Of a DNA stretch of 64,000 bases, positions 1-8,762 are shown one piece after another. The stretch is taken from NCBI GenBank assembly GCA_021810025.1, contig JAJZJS010000004.1, forward strand, positions 25,536-89,535, given 5' to 3'. The notes below the pieces were generated by a model. The model saw only the letters and a program-made list of their open reading frames with translations, was not told the DNA's origin and searched no databases. This DNA is from a bacterium (GTDB lineage: Bacteria; Patescibacteriota; Saccharimonadia; Saccharimonadales; UBA4665). Positions within the stretch are counted from its first letter, which is position 1. Each line of letters begins with the position of its first letter. Both the position numbers and the translations under genes were made by a program.

Positions 1-65
1 CGAATACCAATGCTATAAATTATAAATACACCAAAAATAGCTAGTCCAATAAAAAACTTCTTCAA
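1..65 (-). CDS. Partial small membrane or secreted protein (N-terminus only)
   Basis: A minus-strand frame opens at a TTG (65-63) preceded at 6 nt by an AAAGGA Shine-Dalgarno (77-72) and stays open to the window edge. The 21 visible codons encode two lysines followed by a strongly hydrophobic stretch, as in a signal peptide or N-terminal membrane anchor. It follows the histidine kinase on the same strand and may be the last gene of that operon. Too little is present to name a family. Confidence 0.5.
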   Translation of the reverse strand, partial: MKKFFIGLAIFGVFIIYSIGI

Positions 66-124
66 TTTAATTCCTTTGATATTAGCAGATTATGTATTTT
101 TACTATAAAAAGCTGTATTTTAGC

Positions 125-1114
125 TTACTTTTTTGGCTTTAATGGTAGCCAAACTTGAACAACTGTGCCTTTATTGACTTTACTTTTTATATCAATCTTA
201 CCTTTATGACGAGCTACTATTTGATGTGCTAAATAGAGTCCTACCCCAAATCCATTTAATTGAGAACTATGCTTTGAGCGATAAAATAAATTATAAATAT
301 TCTTTAAATCAGATTTGTTTATTCCGATTCCGCTATCCTCAATCCTTATCAATAATTTAGCTTTTTCGGTTTTTGTTGCAATAATAATTGTTCCATTTTT
401 TTGATTATACTTAATGGCATTATCTAAAATAATATTCACCAATTGATTCAAGCTAAAATAGTTAGCTTCGATTTGGAGTGGTTGTAAATCTTTAATTATT
501 TTTAAGTTATGTTTCTTAATCAGTGTTTGATGAGACTTAATCGATTCCATAATTAATGTTTTGATATTCATTGATTCATTTAATGAATGTGGGGCATCAT
601 AACCATTTTGAGCCACTTGCAACAGGTAGCTAGTTAATCGATCTAGTTTATTAATGTCCTCTAGATTGTCTTGAAGTGTTTTCTGATAATTGACAGTGTC
701 GTTCGTAATAAGGACGGTTTCGGTGGCTGCACGAATTGAAGTTAGGGGAGTTTTTAGTTCATGGCTCGCTTCCATGCTGAAGCGATTTAGGGCATCGTGA
801 GCTTCTTCAATCGGTTTAAGGGTTCTTTTAGCCAAGATATATCCAAAGAAGCTCGCTCCAATAACTACGACAACATTAAGTAGCATGAAATCGGCAGTTA
901 AATGTTGAGTAGATTCTTTGAGGTTAGCGCTTATTATTCTAGGGCTTCGAACTGTATCTTTTTCATTAATGGTAAGTTCATTATATTGTCGATCGAGCCC
1001 TTCTTTAATCTCGTTATGTGCAAAATAGAATAGAATACCGCTAAATGAAAGACTTAAGCTTAGGGCTAATACAACATACCAAAGGGTAAGTTTTATGACG
1101 GCTGACTTAAACAT
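125..1114 (-). CDS. Membrane sensor histidine kinase
   Basis: This is the sensor of a two-component system with the regulator encoded directly upstream. Two membrane segments (about residues 8-32 and 76-95) enclose a short external loop. Then come a dimerisation/phospho-acceptor domain with the H-box around His118 (ASHELKTP) and an HATPase domain with N-box Asn232, G1 DSGIGI (260-265) and G2 GFGVGL (288-293). All catalytic boxes are intact. The start overlaps the end of the regulator gene by 8 nt, indicating translational coupling. With a BcrC-like phosphatase in the same run, a cell-envelope signal is plausible, but the signal itself cannot be read from sequence. Confidence 0.93.
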   Translation of the reverse strand: MFKSAVIKLTLWYVVLALSLSLSFSGILFYFAHNEIKEGLDRQYNELTINEKDTVRSPRIISANLKESTQHLTADFMLLNVVVVIGASFFGYILAKRTLKPIEEAHDALNRFSMEASHELKTPLTSIRAATETVLITNDTVNYQKTLQDNLEDINKLDRLTSYLLQVAQNGYDAPHSLNESMNIKTLIMESIKSHQTLIKKHNLKIIKDLQPLQIEANYFSLNQLVNIILDNAIKYNQKNGTIIIATKTEKAKLLIRIEDSGIGINKSDLKNIYNLFYRSKHSSQLNGFGVGLYLAHQIVARHKGKIDIKSKVNKGTVVQVWLPLKPKK

Positions 1115-1805
1115 CGTTTGGCTCTCGACCTAATTTATATCCAAATCCTCGGATAGTTTGAATTAGGGGTGGTCGATCTACAAACTTTAAGTCTATTTTC
1201 TGTCTTAAATATCCAACATAAACTTCAATTGTGTTGGGTACTATAATCTTATTTTCACTCCAAAGATGATCAATAATCTCTTGTTTTGATATAATTTGAT
1301 TTTGATTGCGAGCTAGATAATAAAGCATGTCATATTCTTTTTTAGTAAGTTTAATTAACTTATTAGATCTACTGACTTGTTTAGTCTCAGTATTTATTTC
1401 TAGGTCATCAATTTTGATGATGGGCTTTAGAAATGAAGTTGGTCGTTTCAGGAGTCGATTAACTCGAGCTAAGAGTTCATTCATGGCAAATGGTTTGACT
1501 AAATAATCATCGGCTCCAGCATTTAAGCCACTAACTTTGTGTTTAATTGCTCCAAGTGCCGTTAAAATAAGGATCGGAGAATTTGTTTCATTGGCCCGAA
1601 TTTGTCGACTTAGCTCAATGCCATCTAAGCTACCTTCTAACCTAACATCAATGATTAGTAGTGCATAATCAGTATTCTTTTTTAAAAGCTTTAGAGCTTG
1701 ATCTGAATTTGGAGTAATGTCCACCAGATAATCATTTGAGCTTAAGAATTTTTTAATAGATTCAGCAATCCTTGGTTCATCCTCAACCAATAATATTTTA
1801 ACCAT
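1107..1805 (-). CDS. OmpR/PhoB-family response regulator
   Basis: The protein has a receiver domain with acidic pocket E8-D9, phospho-acceptor Asp53 and Lys104 (DDYLVKPF), followed by a winged-helix DNA-binding domain (about 130-226) ending in the typical TIRGFGYKL wing. Its 232 residues are normal for the family. It lies between the PAP2 phosphatase (8 nt upstream) and the kinase (8 nt overlap), so the three are almost certainly one transcript. It probably regulates this operon or other envelope genes; no operator was identified. Confidence 0.95.
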   Translation of the reverse strand: MVKILLVEDEPRIAESIKKFLSSNDYLVDITPNSDQALKLLKKNTDYALLIIDVRLEGSLDGIELSRQIRANETNSPILILTALGAIKHKVSGLNAGADDYLVKPFAMNELLARVNRLLKRPTSFLKPIIKIDDLEINTETKQVSRSNKLIKLTKKEYDMLYYLARNQNQIISKQEIIDHLWSENKIIVPNTIEVYVGYLRQKIDLKFVDRPPLIQTIRGFGYKLGREPNDV

Positions 1806-1813
1806 CTTATAAT

Positions 1814-2299
1814 TTATGAAGTCGATTTGGAAGTTTTGATCTTTTTATCAAAATACCAGCTTATCAGATAATATGAAGCAACTGCACCTATAATTCCAAA
1901 TATCCAACCAGAACCTATATCTAAAGGAGAGTGAACTTTTGCCAAGACTCGAGCCACTCCCACAATAATGGTTAGGATGACCATAACAGAGGCAATTTTT
2001 TTATTAAAGAAGAAAGTTACAGCTGTAAGTGTTCCAGTTAAAAGCGCATGATCAGAAGGAAAACCATTGTCGGGTGCATGTGGGATTAGAGGCTTAACAT
2101 GTTCTACTACGAATGGTCTTGGATCGTAATAGAGTTTAGAGGCAATTCTAGACAAGATAAAGGCAATGATCCCAGCCAGTATAATCATACTGGCAATTCT
2201 AATTCGATCTTTTTTAGCCACCATCCACCAGGCGATTAATATTAATAGCACCACTACGGCAAACAAATATTCAGCACTTAATATAATTATTTCATTCAT
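1814..2299 (-). CDS. PAP2-type phosphatase, probable undecaprenyl-diphosphatase (BcrC-like)
   Basis: A small polytopic membrane protein with the three PAP2 phosphatase motifs: K55 to R61-P62, PSDH at 81-84 and R117 to H123 to D127. The PSDH form and 161-residue length fit BcrC-type enzymes, which dephosphorylate undecaprenyl diphosphate to recycle the lipid carrier for peptidoglycan and glycan export. It is the first gene of the operon with the two-component pair, which suggests that the sensor responds to wall stress (inference). Another lipid phosphate substrate is possible. Confidence 0.85.
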   Translation of the reverse strand: MNEIIILSAEYLFAVVVLLILIAWWMVAKKDRIRIASMIILAGIIAFILSRIASKLYYDPRPFVVEHVKPLIPHAPDNGFPSDHALLTGTLTAVTFFFNKKIASVMVILTIIVGVARVLAKVHSPLDIGSGWIFGIIGAVASYYLISWYFDKKIKTSKSTS

Positions 2300-2382
2300 G
2301 CTTTTTAATTATATTTATCCTATTTAATTTAAGCAAATTAATTTCAGGCCGATCTAAGCTTAAATTTGTTACAATTATAGTT

Positions 2383-3546
2383 ATGAAAATAATTATATTG
2401 GGGGGAGATGGATTTTGTGGGTGGCCAACAAGTTTACATTTATCAAAAAGAGGACATGAAATATTAATCTTAGACAATTTAAGTCGTCGAAAAATAGACG
2501 ATGAACTTGGAACTAATTCTTTAACACCGATTGTTTCAATTCAAGAAAGAATTAAAGTCTGGAACACATTAAATCCTAAACCAATAACGTTTAAAAAAAT
2601 AGATATAGCTCAAGATTATCAAGCCCTGGAGGCACTAATCAAAAATTATAAACCAGACGCAATTGTCCATTTCGCCGAACAACGTTCTGCTCCATATTCT
2701 ATGAAAAATACAGTTACGAAAACCTATACCGTAAATAACAATGTTCAGGCTACCCATAACTTACTGGTTGCAATTACTCAGTCTAAACTAGATATTCATT
2801 TAGTGCACTTAGGTACGATGGGGGTTTACGGGTACGGTTGGACAGGGGCTAATCCTATTCCGGAAGGTTATGTTAATGTTGAACTAATAACTAGGAAGGG
2901 AAAACTTAAAAAGGAAATTCTTCATCCTGCAAATCCTGGTTCAGTTTATCATCTTACTAAAACGCTCGATCAATTAATGTTTGGTTTTTACACCAAAAAT
3001 GACCAACTTCGAATAACTGACTTACATCAGGGGATTGTTTGGGGAACCCAGACCAAAGAGACAAAACTCGACAAACGCCTAATTAATAGATTTGATTATG
3101 ACGGAGACTATGGAACAGTTTTAAATCGTTTCTTAATGCAAGCCGCTATAAAGCATCCTTTAACTATTTATGGAAAAGGCCTCCAAACCCGGGCTTTTAT
3201 TCACATTAACAATACCGTTAAATGTATTGAAATTGCTATTCAGAACCCCCCGAAGAGAGGAGAGCGGACTTCTATTTTTAATCAAGTGACCGAAACTCAA
3301 CGCTTAATTGATCTAGCAAAGATGATTCAGAAACGAACTAATGCTAAGATTCAATATCTAGAAAATCCTCGCCGTGAAGACGCTCAAAATGACTTAGTAG
3401 TGGATAATACACGTTTCTTAGAATTGGGCCTAAATCCAACCACGCTCAACGAAGGGTTAATGGAAGAAGTATCGGAGATCGCTTTTAAGTATGCGGATCG
3501 TGTTCAACTTGATACTATTTATCCTTCTAGCAAATGGAATAATTAA
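2383..3546 (+). CDS. UDP-sulfoquinovose synthase homologue (SQD1/SqdB family)
   Basis: An extended SDR enzyme with nucleotide-binding motif GGDGFCGW (7-14), RSAPYS (101-106), catalytic-type Thr145 in LGTMG and YxxxK (Tyr189, Lys193). The ESLTPI/SIxxRIxxW-like region, the NRFDYDGDYGT segment and QTRAF follow SQD1 along its whole length much more closely than generic epimerases. Family members convert UDP-glucose plus sulfite to UDP-sulfoquinovose. At 387 residues it lacks a plastid-type leader. The start has no Shine-Dalgarno, but TACAAT at 2370-2375 lies 7 nt upstream, so the mRNA is probably leaderless. Neighbouring glycosyltransferases suggest a surface glycan; a related UDP-sugar product is possible. 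Confidence 0.82.
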   Translation: MKIIILGGDGFCGWPTSLHLSKRGHEILILDNLSRRKIDDELGTNSLTPIVSIQERIKVWNTLNPKPITFKKIDIAQDYQALEALIKNYKPDAIVHFAEQRSAPYSMKNTVTKTYTVNNNVQATHNLLVAITQSKLDIHLVHLGTMGVYGYGWTGANPIPEGYVNVELITRKGKLKKEILHPANPGSVYHLTKTLDQLMFGFYTKNDQLRITDLHQGIVWGTQTKETKLDKRLINRFDYDGDYGTVLNRFLMQAAIKHPLTIYGKGLQTRAFIHINNTVKCIEIAIQNPPKRGERTSIFNQVTETQRLIDLAKMIQKRTNAKIQYLENPRREDAQNDLVVDNTRFLELGLNPTTLNEGLMEEVSEIAFKYADRVQLDTIYPSSKWNN

Positions 3547-4515
3547 TTATTTTTTAGTGAGCCGATCAACATGATCAGTTTTAATAATTTCTAAAGTATC
3601 TTCCAGTAAAATACGATTAATACGAATTAAGTCTGCAATTACTCCTAGCGTAAAAGATATAAAGGATGCAATTAAAAGAACAGTCCCTAGTATTAAAGAC
3701 TGAAGGTGGTGTGGTCCAAAAGCCAACGAAGATTTTTTAGTTATTACAATATACAAATAATTAATAAAAGGTATTAATCCTCCAACCAATAGAACGGTGC
3801 CGACCCCAAAGAAAAGACTATAAGGTTTATACATGATAAAGGCACGAATAATGGTAATCGATGATTTCCGAATATGTTGCCAGGACGATTTAAATTGTCT
3901 AGATTCACGAAGTTTTGGATTTGTTTTAATTTTAATGATTGCAATTTTATGCCCTTTGTGACTGGCCTGAATAGTTGTTTCCGTCGCCCAACTATAATCC
4001 GCAACGGGGTTTAATTGAAGGGCGGCTTTTTTGGAATAAGCTCTAAATCCACTAATTGCGTCAGGTACTTCTGTACTGGCTGCCATATTTAATATTTTTG
4101 TACCGATGCGTTGATAAAATTTCTTAGACTTTGAGAAATGTTTAATAGTCTGAGTTTGGCGATCCCCAATGACAAGATCTGCTTCTTGATTGAGAATGGG
4201 CTGGATTAAATCTGGAATCCTGTTTTGTGGGTATTGATTATCTCCTTCCGTAAGAACTATAATGTCGGCCCCCATTTCAAGAGCTCTATTGATGCCATGT
4301 TTAAAAGAACGGCTTAAGCCTTGATTTTTGGTATGATAAACAAAATGCTTGACTCCAAGGTCTCGAGCAACTTGAACGGTTTGATCAGTGCTGCCATCAT
4401 CAATTAATAGAATTTCGATTTCATCAATTTTGGGAATAGATTTGGGAATAGATTGTAAAACTAAAGGAAGCGTCTTTTCTTCATTAAGACAAGGAATCAT
4501 GATTACGAGCTTCAT
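3547..4515 (-). CDS. Membrane-anchored family 2 glycosyltransferase (DPM1/GtrB-like)
   Basis: The N-terminal GT-A domain starts with a classic MIPCLNEE motif and has DDGSTD at 39-44 and an acidic EGDNQYPQ nucleotide-sugar/metal motif at 90-97. The last 90 residues carry two to three membrane helices, as in polyprenyl-phosphate glucosyl/mannosyltransferases such as DPM1, ArnC and GtrB. It likely loads a sugar onto a polyprenyl-phosphate carrier, giving the lipid-linked donor that GT-C enzymes use. The next gene upstream on this strand encodes a GT-C-like membrane protein. The stop abuts that of the convergent SQD1 homologue. Confidence 0.88.
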   Translation of the reverse strand: MKLVIMIPCLNEEKTLPLVLQSIPKSIPKIDEIEILLIDDGSTDQTVQVARDLGVKHFVYHTKNQGLSRSFKHGINRALEMGADIIVLTEGDNQYPQNRIPDLIQPILNQEADLVIGDRQTQTIKHFSKSKKFYQRIGTKILNMAASTEVPDAISGFRAYSKKAALQLNPVADYSWATETTIQASHKGHKIAIIKIKTNPKLRESRQFKSSWQHIRKSSITIIRAFIMYKPYSLFFGVGTVLLVGGLIPFINYLYIVITKKSSLAFGPHHLQSLILGTVLLIASFISFTLGVIADLIRINRILLEDTLEIIKTDHVDRLTKK

Positions 4516-4606
4516 TTTTGACCTCTTTGATTAATTCTTCAATTATAACCTAACCTTGCTATTTCAAGTAATATTTATTATGAAACCACTTAGTTTAAAT
4601 TAAGGT

Positions 4607-6139
4607 TTAATTGAAAAACCAGACCTTAGTTTTATAGGTTTTCTTGCCCGTAATCACTATTTTCTTTGTTAGCTTTTTAGCTATTTTGTTGATCTTTTGG
4701 ACTTTATGGCTTGTAATATACCAGCTATCATTACTTCTAATAATGTACGTTCCGATTCCGCCGCCGTTTAAAAACATCAATATTACAATTGCGACTATAA
4801 CAGTTTTTAAAAAAGGACTATTCTTTAGGAAATAACTAAAAGCTTTGCCGTAAATTACAATTATTAAAAAGAGAATTGGAATTAAATAGCGTCCGTTCAT
4901 ATTCTCTAGGACGGCCGTATATTTATAAGTGACATAACCCTGAATAAAAAGAGCAATTAGATAAATTAAGACGGGCATAATTATTAATAGGTAATACATG
5001 TTTTCTTTAAAGATCTTCTTTCGATACTTAATAACTAGAATTAGCCCGCTAATTCCAACCAATGCAGCGGCTGCACTTGGCAAAGGGAGAGGGGGATAGT
5101 TGATGAAATTTTGATTTGGTCCATTGATGGCAAAGAAAAGCCGATACCACATCCAATATATCCATTCTCCTGCGTAGGCAATGATATTAGTCGAAGCCTT
5201 TGATTTATGACTTAAAACATCATTGTGGCGTTTATAGTTCGCAAACCATACTGGATATTGTTTACAACTTTCGATGTTTAAGGCGTGGCTACAACTAGGC
5301 TCGATTGAGCCATAAGCTATGAGATTATAAAGGTCTCGTTCCGCGAACATTCCTACCGAGATTATAATCAGGATCAGTAGAATAATTTTTAAAAGCCATC
5401 TAGTTTGACTAAAGCTGTTCCCCAGCTTAGTGAAGAAGTCTTTCAGGTTAGGGCGATATTTTATATAGGTAAGAACTAAAAAGAAAAATACAATTCCTAA
5501 ATAAATCGGTAAAAAGGCATATTTCACTAGGGCAGTGAAGGTGCAAAGAATCATTAGCTCGGCTATTTTAGGAAAGTCCACTATGCCTTTTTTAATTAAG
5601 TCCGCAACTTTAATAGCCTCTAAAAAGATTATTGGAATCATTAAAAATAATAAATTATCATAATTAATTTGCCCCGCTAGCTGAGGGACAATAGGAATTA
5701 AGATAAAAAGAAAAAGACTTAAATTAGTTAATGCTGTACTTAGCTTCAATTTCAGCAATAATTTATGAAAATAGATAAGTCCAAATCCAAATAAAATAAT
5801 ATTGATAAATCTTAAGATAACAACTTGGTAAATTTGAGTATGAACAAAGTGAGCAATAACTCTATATGGCCAACTCATTAAATAGTGATACAGAAAAGAT
5901 GGATCTCGAGCTACTGCTCCATACGGATCCCCGCCCTTGGGTTGGGAGGTTAGGATTGGATTAATAATATGAGAATAAATTTTAATTAGACCAAAATGGA
6001 AATTTTCATCAAAAGCTTGGGGATAAGCAGCGCTTAATGCAATCCAGCTTGCCTCAAAAACGAAAAAGATTAAAGAAAAAATATAAAATTTTCTACTTTT
6101 TAATATTCTTAAAATTATATCTGTAAATTTATGCTTCAT
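4607..6139 (-). CDS. Polytopic membrane protein, probable GT-C glycosyltransferase
   Basis: A 510-residue protein with roughly ten or more membrane segments. The first external loop contains a DENFHFG acidic pair, as in the catalytic D/E site of GT-C enzymes (ArnT, PMT), followed by a long loop with an ARDPSFLYHYL stretch. GT-C enzymes transfer a sugar from a polyprenyl-phosphate donor on the outer membrane face. The GT2 gene downstream could make this donor. The gene is divergent from the flippase-like gene, with 78 nt between the starts. The exact family was not recognised; acceptor and sugar are unknown. Confidence 0.65.
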   Translation of the reverse strand: MKHKFTDIILRILKSRKFYIFSLIFFVFEASWIALSAAYPQAFDENFHFGLIKIYSHIINPILTSQPKGGDPYGAVARDPSFLYHYLMSWPYRVIAHFVHTQIYQVVILRFINIILFGFGLIYFHKLLLKLKLSTALTNLSLFLFILIPIVPQLAGQINYDNLLFLMIPIIFLEAIKVADLIKKGIVDFPKIAELMILCTFTALVKYAFLPIYLGIVFFFLVLTYIKYRPNLKDFFTKLGNSFSQTRWLLKIILLILIIISVGMFAERDLYNLIAYGSIEPSCSHALNIESCKQYPVWFANYKRHNDVLSHKSKASTNIIAYAGEWIYWMWYRLFFAINGPNQNFINYPPLPLPSAAAALVGISGLILVIKYRKKIFKENMYYLLIIMPVLIYLIALFIQGYVTYKYTAVLENMNGRYLIPILFLIIVIYGKAFSYFLKNSPFLKTVIVAIVILMFLNGGGIGTYIIRSNDSWYITSHKVQKINKIAKKLTKKIVITGKKTYKTKVWFFN

Positions 6140-6217
6140 TAATTCTTTTTAGGCATTATCCTTGATTTAACTGAGAATACTCTAATAATAATTATAATTA
6201 TTAGCTAGAATAGAACT

Positions 6218-7096
6218 ATGGACCTCAAACGTTTTGCCTCTAAGAAATACCTTAGTCCCATTTTAATTTTAGCGACTTTAATCCTAGCGGTCTATTATTT
6301 ATTGCATCACAAGTCTTTATTAACGAACTTGGAGCATATATCAATCCTAACATTATTTATCGTTTTTGTTCTTTATATCGTTATGTTGATAATCTTAAGT
6401 TATATTTTTCTAGCTACAACCCGACTTCTATCAGTTAAGTTAGATTTTAGGAATAACATTCTTCTCAATGCCTATTCTTTATTTATGAATTTTTTTATTC
6501 CAGGCCAAACCGGACCGCTTTATAGAGGATATTACCTTAAACAAAAATATAAGATAAAGTATGCTGACTTTTTATTGGCGACTATCGTATATTTTACGCT
6601 CTATATTATTATTGCTGTTATCTTTATTTTGGCTGGTAGTCAGCGATATTACATAACTATTCTGGGGTCCCTCTTATTTAGCATCCTAATCTATCTCGCC
6701 ATTAGGTATTATTTCCAAAAGCATACTCCTGATTCATTGAATTTAAGCTTTAAAAATATTCTGATCTTATTCACGTTTACTTTTCTTCAATACGTTATTC
6801 AAAGTATTATTTATTATATTGAAATAAATAATGTTGATCATTCTGTTCATATTGGGAATGTTATAACTTATACTGGTACAGCCAATCTAGCTATTTTTGT
6901 TTCACTTACTCCGGGCGCAATTGGCATTAGGGAAGCTTTCTTAATATTTAGCGAAAGATTGAATCATTTAACGAGCTCCATAATTGTACTGGCTAATATA
7001 ATAGATCGTTCTGTTTATTTAATTTTTTTAATAATTTTAGGACTAGTCGTGATTTTGTTTCACGTCCAGAGTAAACTAAAGGTTAAGGATAAATGA
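6218..7096 (+). CDS. Flippase-like membrane protein (lysylphosphatidylglycerol synthase TM / UPF0104 family)
   Basis: About eight membrane helices with two family signatures: FIPGQTGPLYRGYYL around residue 90 and SLTPGAIGIREAFLI around residue 230. These match the PF03706-type membrane domain (AglD, MprF membrane half). No aminoacyl-transfer domain follows, so this is the stand-alone form, often found beside glycosyltransferases and proposed to move lipid-linked intermediates. No Shine-Dalgarno is visible; TAGAAT at 6206-6211 is 6 nt before the ATG, suggesting a leaderless transcript. Confidence 0.8.
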   Translation: MDLKRFASKKYLSPILILATLILAVYYLLHHKSLLTNLEHISILTLFIVFVLYIVMLIILSYIFLATTRLLSVKLDFRNNILLNAYSLFMNFFIPGQTGPLYRGYYLKQKYKIKYADFLLATIVYFTLYIIIAVIFILAGSQRYYITILGSLLFSILIYLAIRYYFQKHTPDSLNLSFKNILILFTFTFLQYVIQSIIYYIEINNVDHSVHIGNVITYTGTANLAIFVSLTPGAIGIREAFLIFSERLNHLTSSIIVLANIIDRSVYLIFLIILGLVVILFHVQSKLKVKDK

Positions 7097-7145
7097 AAGT
7101 TATCAGCTTGATTCCAGGATTATACTTTTAACTTTATTAAAAGCA

Positions 7146-8246
7146 ATGCACAAAACCAATAAATTATCTTTAAAATCAATCTCCAAGCTATGTTCTAATG
7201 ATTTTTTATTTTCGATTTTAATCGGAGTTATTATTATTGGATGTGGAACATTCTTAGGTTGGTATAACAACAAGGTTGTTTTAGCTAATCCTGACCCCCA
7301 CGCTCATTATCAATCTCAATCTAAGAATCCGCTTTCCTTTATGTCAGACTGGGATGGGCCTATTTATATTAGAATTGCTCAACAATCTTATACAAACGTT
7401 GGCAATGCCAACTTTCTTCCCCTCTATCCTATCTTGATTCATGTCGTGCATTTATTGTTGCATTCTTTTTTGGATAGCGCTCTAATTATTTCCTGGATAT
7501 CGTTTGTAGTTGCAATTTATTTCTTTATTAAAATAACCAAAAAATTATTCCTACTAAATTCTAATCTTAAGGTTTTTAATTATTTAGTATACTTTATCTT
7601 TTTCCCGACCGCTATTTTCTTTCTAGCAACCTACAGTGAAGCTTTATTTGCCGCCTTAGCCCTAGGTTCGATTTATGCGGCTCTCCTCAAGAAACCTTTC
7701 CTGGCGGGATTGTTAGCGAGCTTGGTCATCGTTACTAACATCGATGGCTTGCTAGTTTTATTATTGGTTCTTCTAATTTTATTAGAAGAAAAAATTCAAT
7801 ATAGAAAGATCTTTTTGGCGCTTATAGAAGGTCTTTTTGGGCTTGGTGCTTTTGCCCTATATCTAAAAGATCGCTTTAACCAACCTCTGGCTTTTATTTT
7901 AAGTCAGAAAGCCCACGGCTGGCTCAATGGAAAATATTCCGAACTTGTTAGCAGCTTTGATCTTTTTAATTTCCTCTTTATTATTCTTATTTTACTAGCA
8001 GCCTATTATTGGTGGAATAAACGTAAAAGCTTTAGTATCTATGCATTAAGTTTTCTTTTGATCCCTATCATTGGCAATCAATTCGGTGGTTTTAATAGAT
8101 ACGTTCTGATGGTTTTTCCGGTACCTTGGATGCTTTATCCAATTCTAAAAAAATATCCAATTCTTTTAACTCTCAGTATAGTTGCATTTTCTGTAGCTTG
8201 GACATATTTCTTACTTCAATATAGCGGAGGATATGTCGGAGGATGA
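7146..8246 (+). CDS. GT-C-type membrane mannosyltransferase-like protein (PIG-V-like)
   Basis: A polytopic protein of 366 residues. After the first helix comes an external SDWDGPIYIRIA loop and then NFLPLYPILI, the pattern of PIG-V-related GT-C proteins, in which the Asp pair marks the catalytic loop and FPLYP follows. These enzymes use dolichyl- or polyprenyl-phosphate mannose. It follows the flippase-like gene by 49 nt and may share its transcript. Family-level assignment is fairly good; specificity is inference. Confidence 0.68.
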   Translation: MHKTNKLSLKSISKLCSNDFLFSILIGVIIIGCGTFLGWYNNKVVLANPDPHAHYQSQSKNPLSFMSDWDGPIYIRIAQQSYTNVGNANFLPLYPILIHVVHLLLHSFLDSALIISWISFVVAIYFFIKITKKLFLLNSNLKVFNYLVYFIFFPTAIFFLATYSEALFAALALGSIYAALLKKPFLAGLLASLVIVTNIDGLLVLLLVLLILLEEKIQYRKIFLALIEGLFGLGAFALYLKDRFNQPLAFILSQKAHGWLNGKYSELVSSFDLFNFLFIILILLAAYYWWNKRKSFSIYALSFLLIPIIGNQFGGFNRYVLMVFPVPWMLYPILKKYPILLTLSIVAFSVAWTYFLLQYSGGYVGG

Positions 8247-8279
8247 TCGGATAAGATTTATTAAATCCATTATTGTCGT

Positions 8280-8318
8280 AATAGTTGCTACAAATATATT
8301 CGTAGATTATCAACTATT
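8280..8318 (+). promoter_or_regulatory. Inverted repeat in the leader of the type IV secretion-like operon
   Basis: AATAGTTG (8280-8287) pairs with CAACTATT (8311-8318). An inner CTAC/GTAG pair (8288-8291 with 8302-8305) extends the stem past a bulge. The hairpin is in the 164-nt gap before the pilin gene. It has no T-run, so it is not a normal intrinsic terminator. It could be an mRNA leader structure or an operator. Confidence 0.35.
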
Positions 8319-8410
8319 TAATAGATATTTAATTATCTCGAATTGCTTATGGATGTCCTAGTTACTTAAATTGATTTATGATCCTCTTATTATTTTTAGG
8401 AGGGTTTAAA

Positions 8411-8761
8411 TTGAAACAGCTAAAAGCTCATCAATATCAGCTATGTTTATATTTGTTGGGATTAATTTTAATTTTTTTCCCACCACCAGTTTTTGCATCT
8501 TCTACGGCTGGTAGTGTCTCCCAGGTCTCTGGGTTTATAAAAAGCATAATTCAGATTATGGCCGGTTTAGCCGGCATGGTAGCAACTGCCTATTTTGTTG
8601 TAGGGGGTTTTAATTACATAACTTCCTCAGGTAATCCTCAACGCCTTGAAAAAGCCAAAAGAACTATTCTTTATTCTGCAATTGGGCTTTCTATAACTAT
8701 TGCCGCATTTGTTATTTCCGGAATTATTAGTTCTTTAGCCAGTAAATCTTTTGGAGGCTAA
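8411..8761 (+). CDS. TrbC/VirB2-like pilin subunit
   Basis: The start is taken as TTG 8411, because AGGAGGG (8398-8404) lies 6 nt before it. An upstream in-frame ATG at 8378 would place that Shine-Dalgarno inside the gene. The 116-residue product has a signal peptide ending near PPPVFA-SS and then two hydrophobic helices around a short GGFNYITSSGNPQRLEKAKRT turn, the fold of VirB2/TrbC pilins. It is the first gene of a type IV secretion-like operon. The same ITSSGxPxxLxKAKR motif recurs in the next protein. Confidence 0.82.
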   Translation: MKQLKAHQYQLCLYLLGLILIFFPPPVFASSTAGSVSQVSGFIKSIIQIMAGLAGMVATAYFVVGGFNYITSSGNPQRLEKAKRTILYSAIGLSITIAAFVISGIISSLASKSFGG

Positions 8762-8762
8762 C

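Noticed and set aside
2292..2477. Minus-strand frame opposite the start of the SQD1 homologue
   Set aside because: It has no ribosome binding site and lies across the promoter and start of a well-supported gene.
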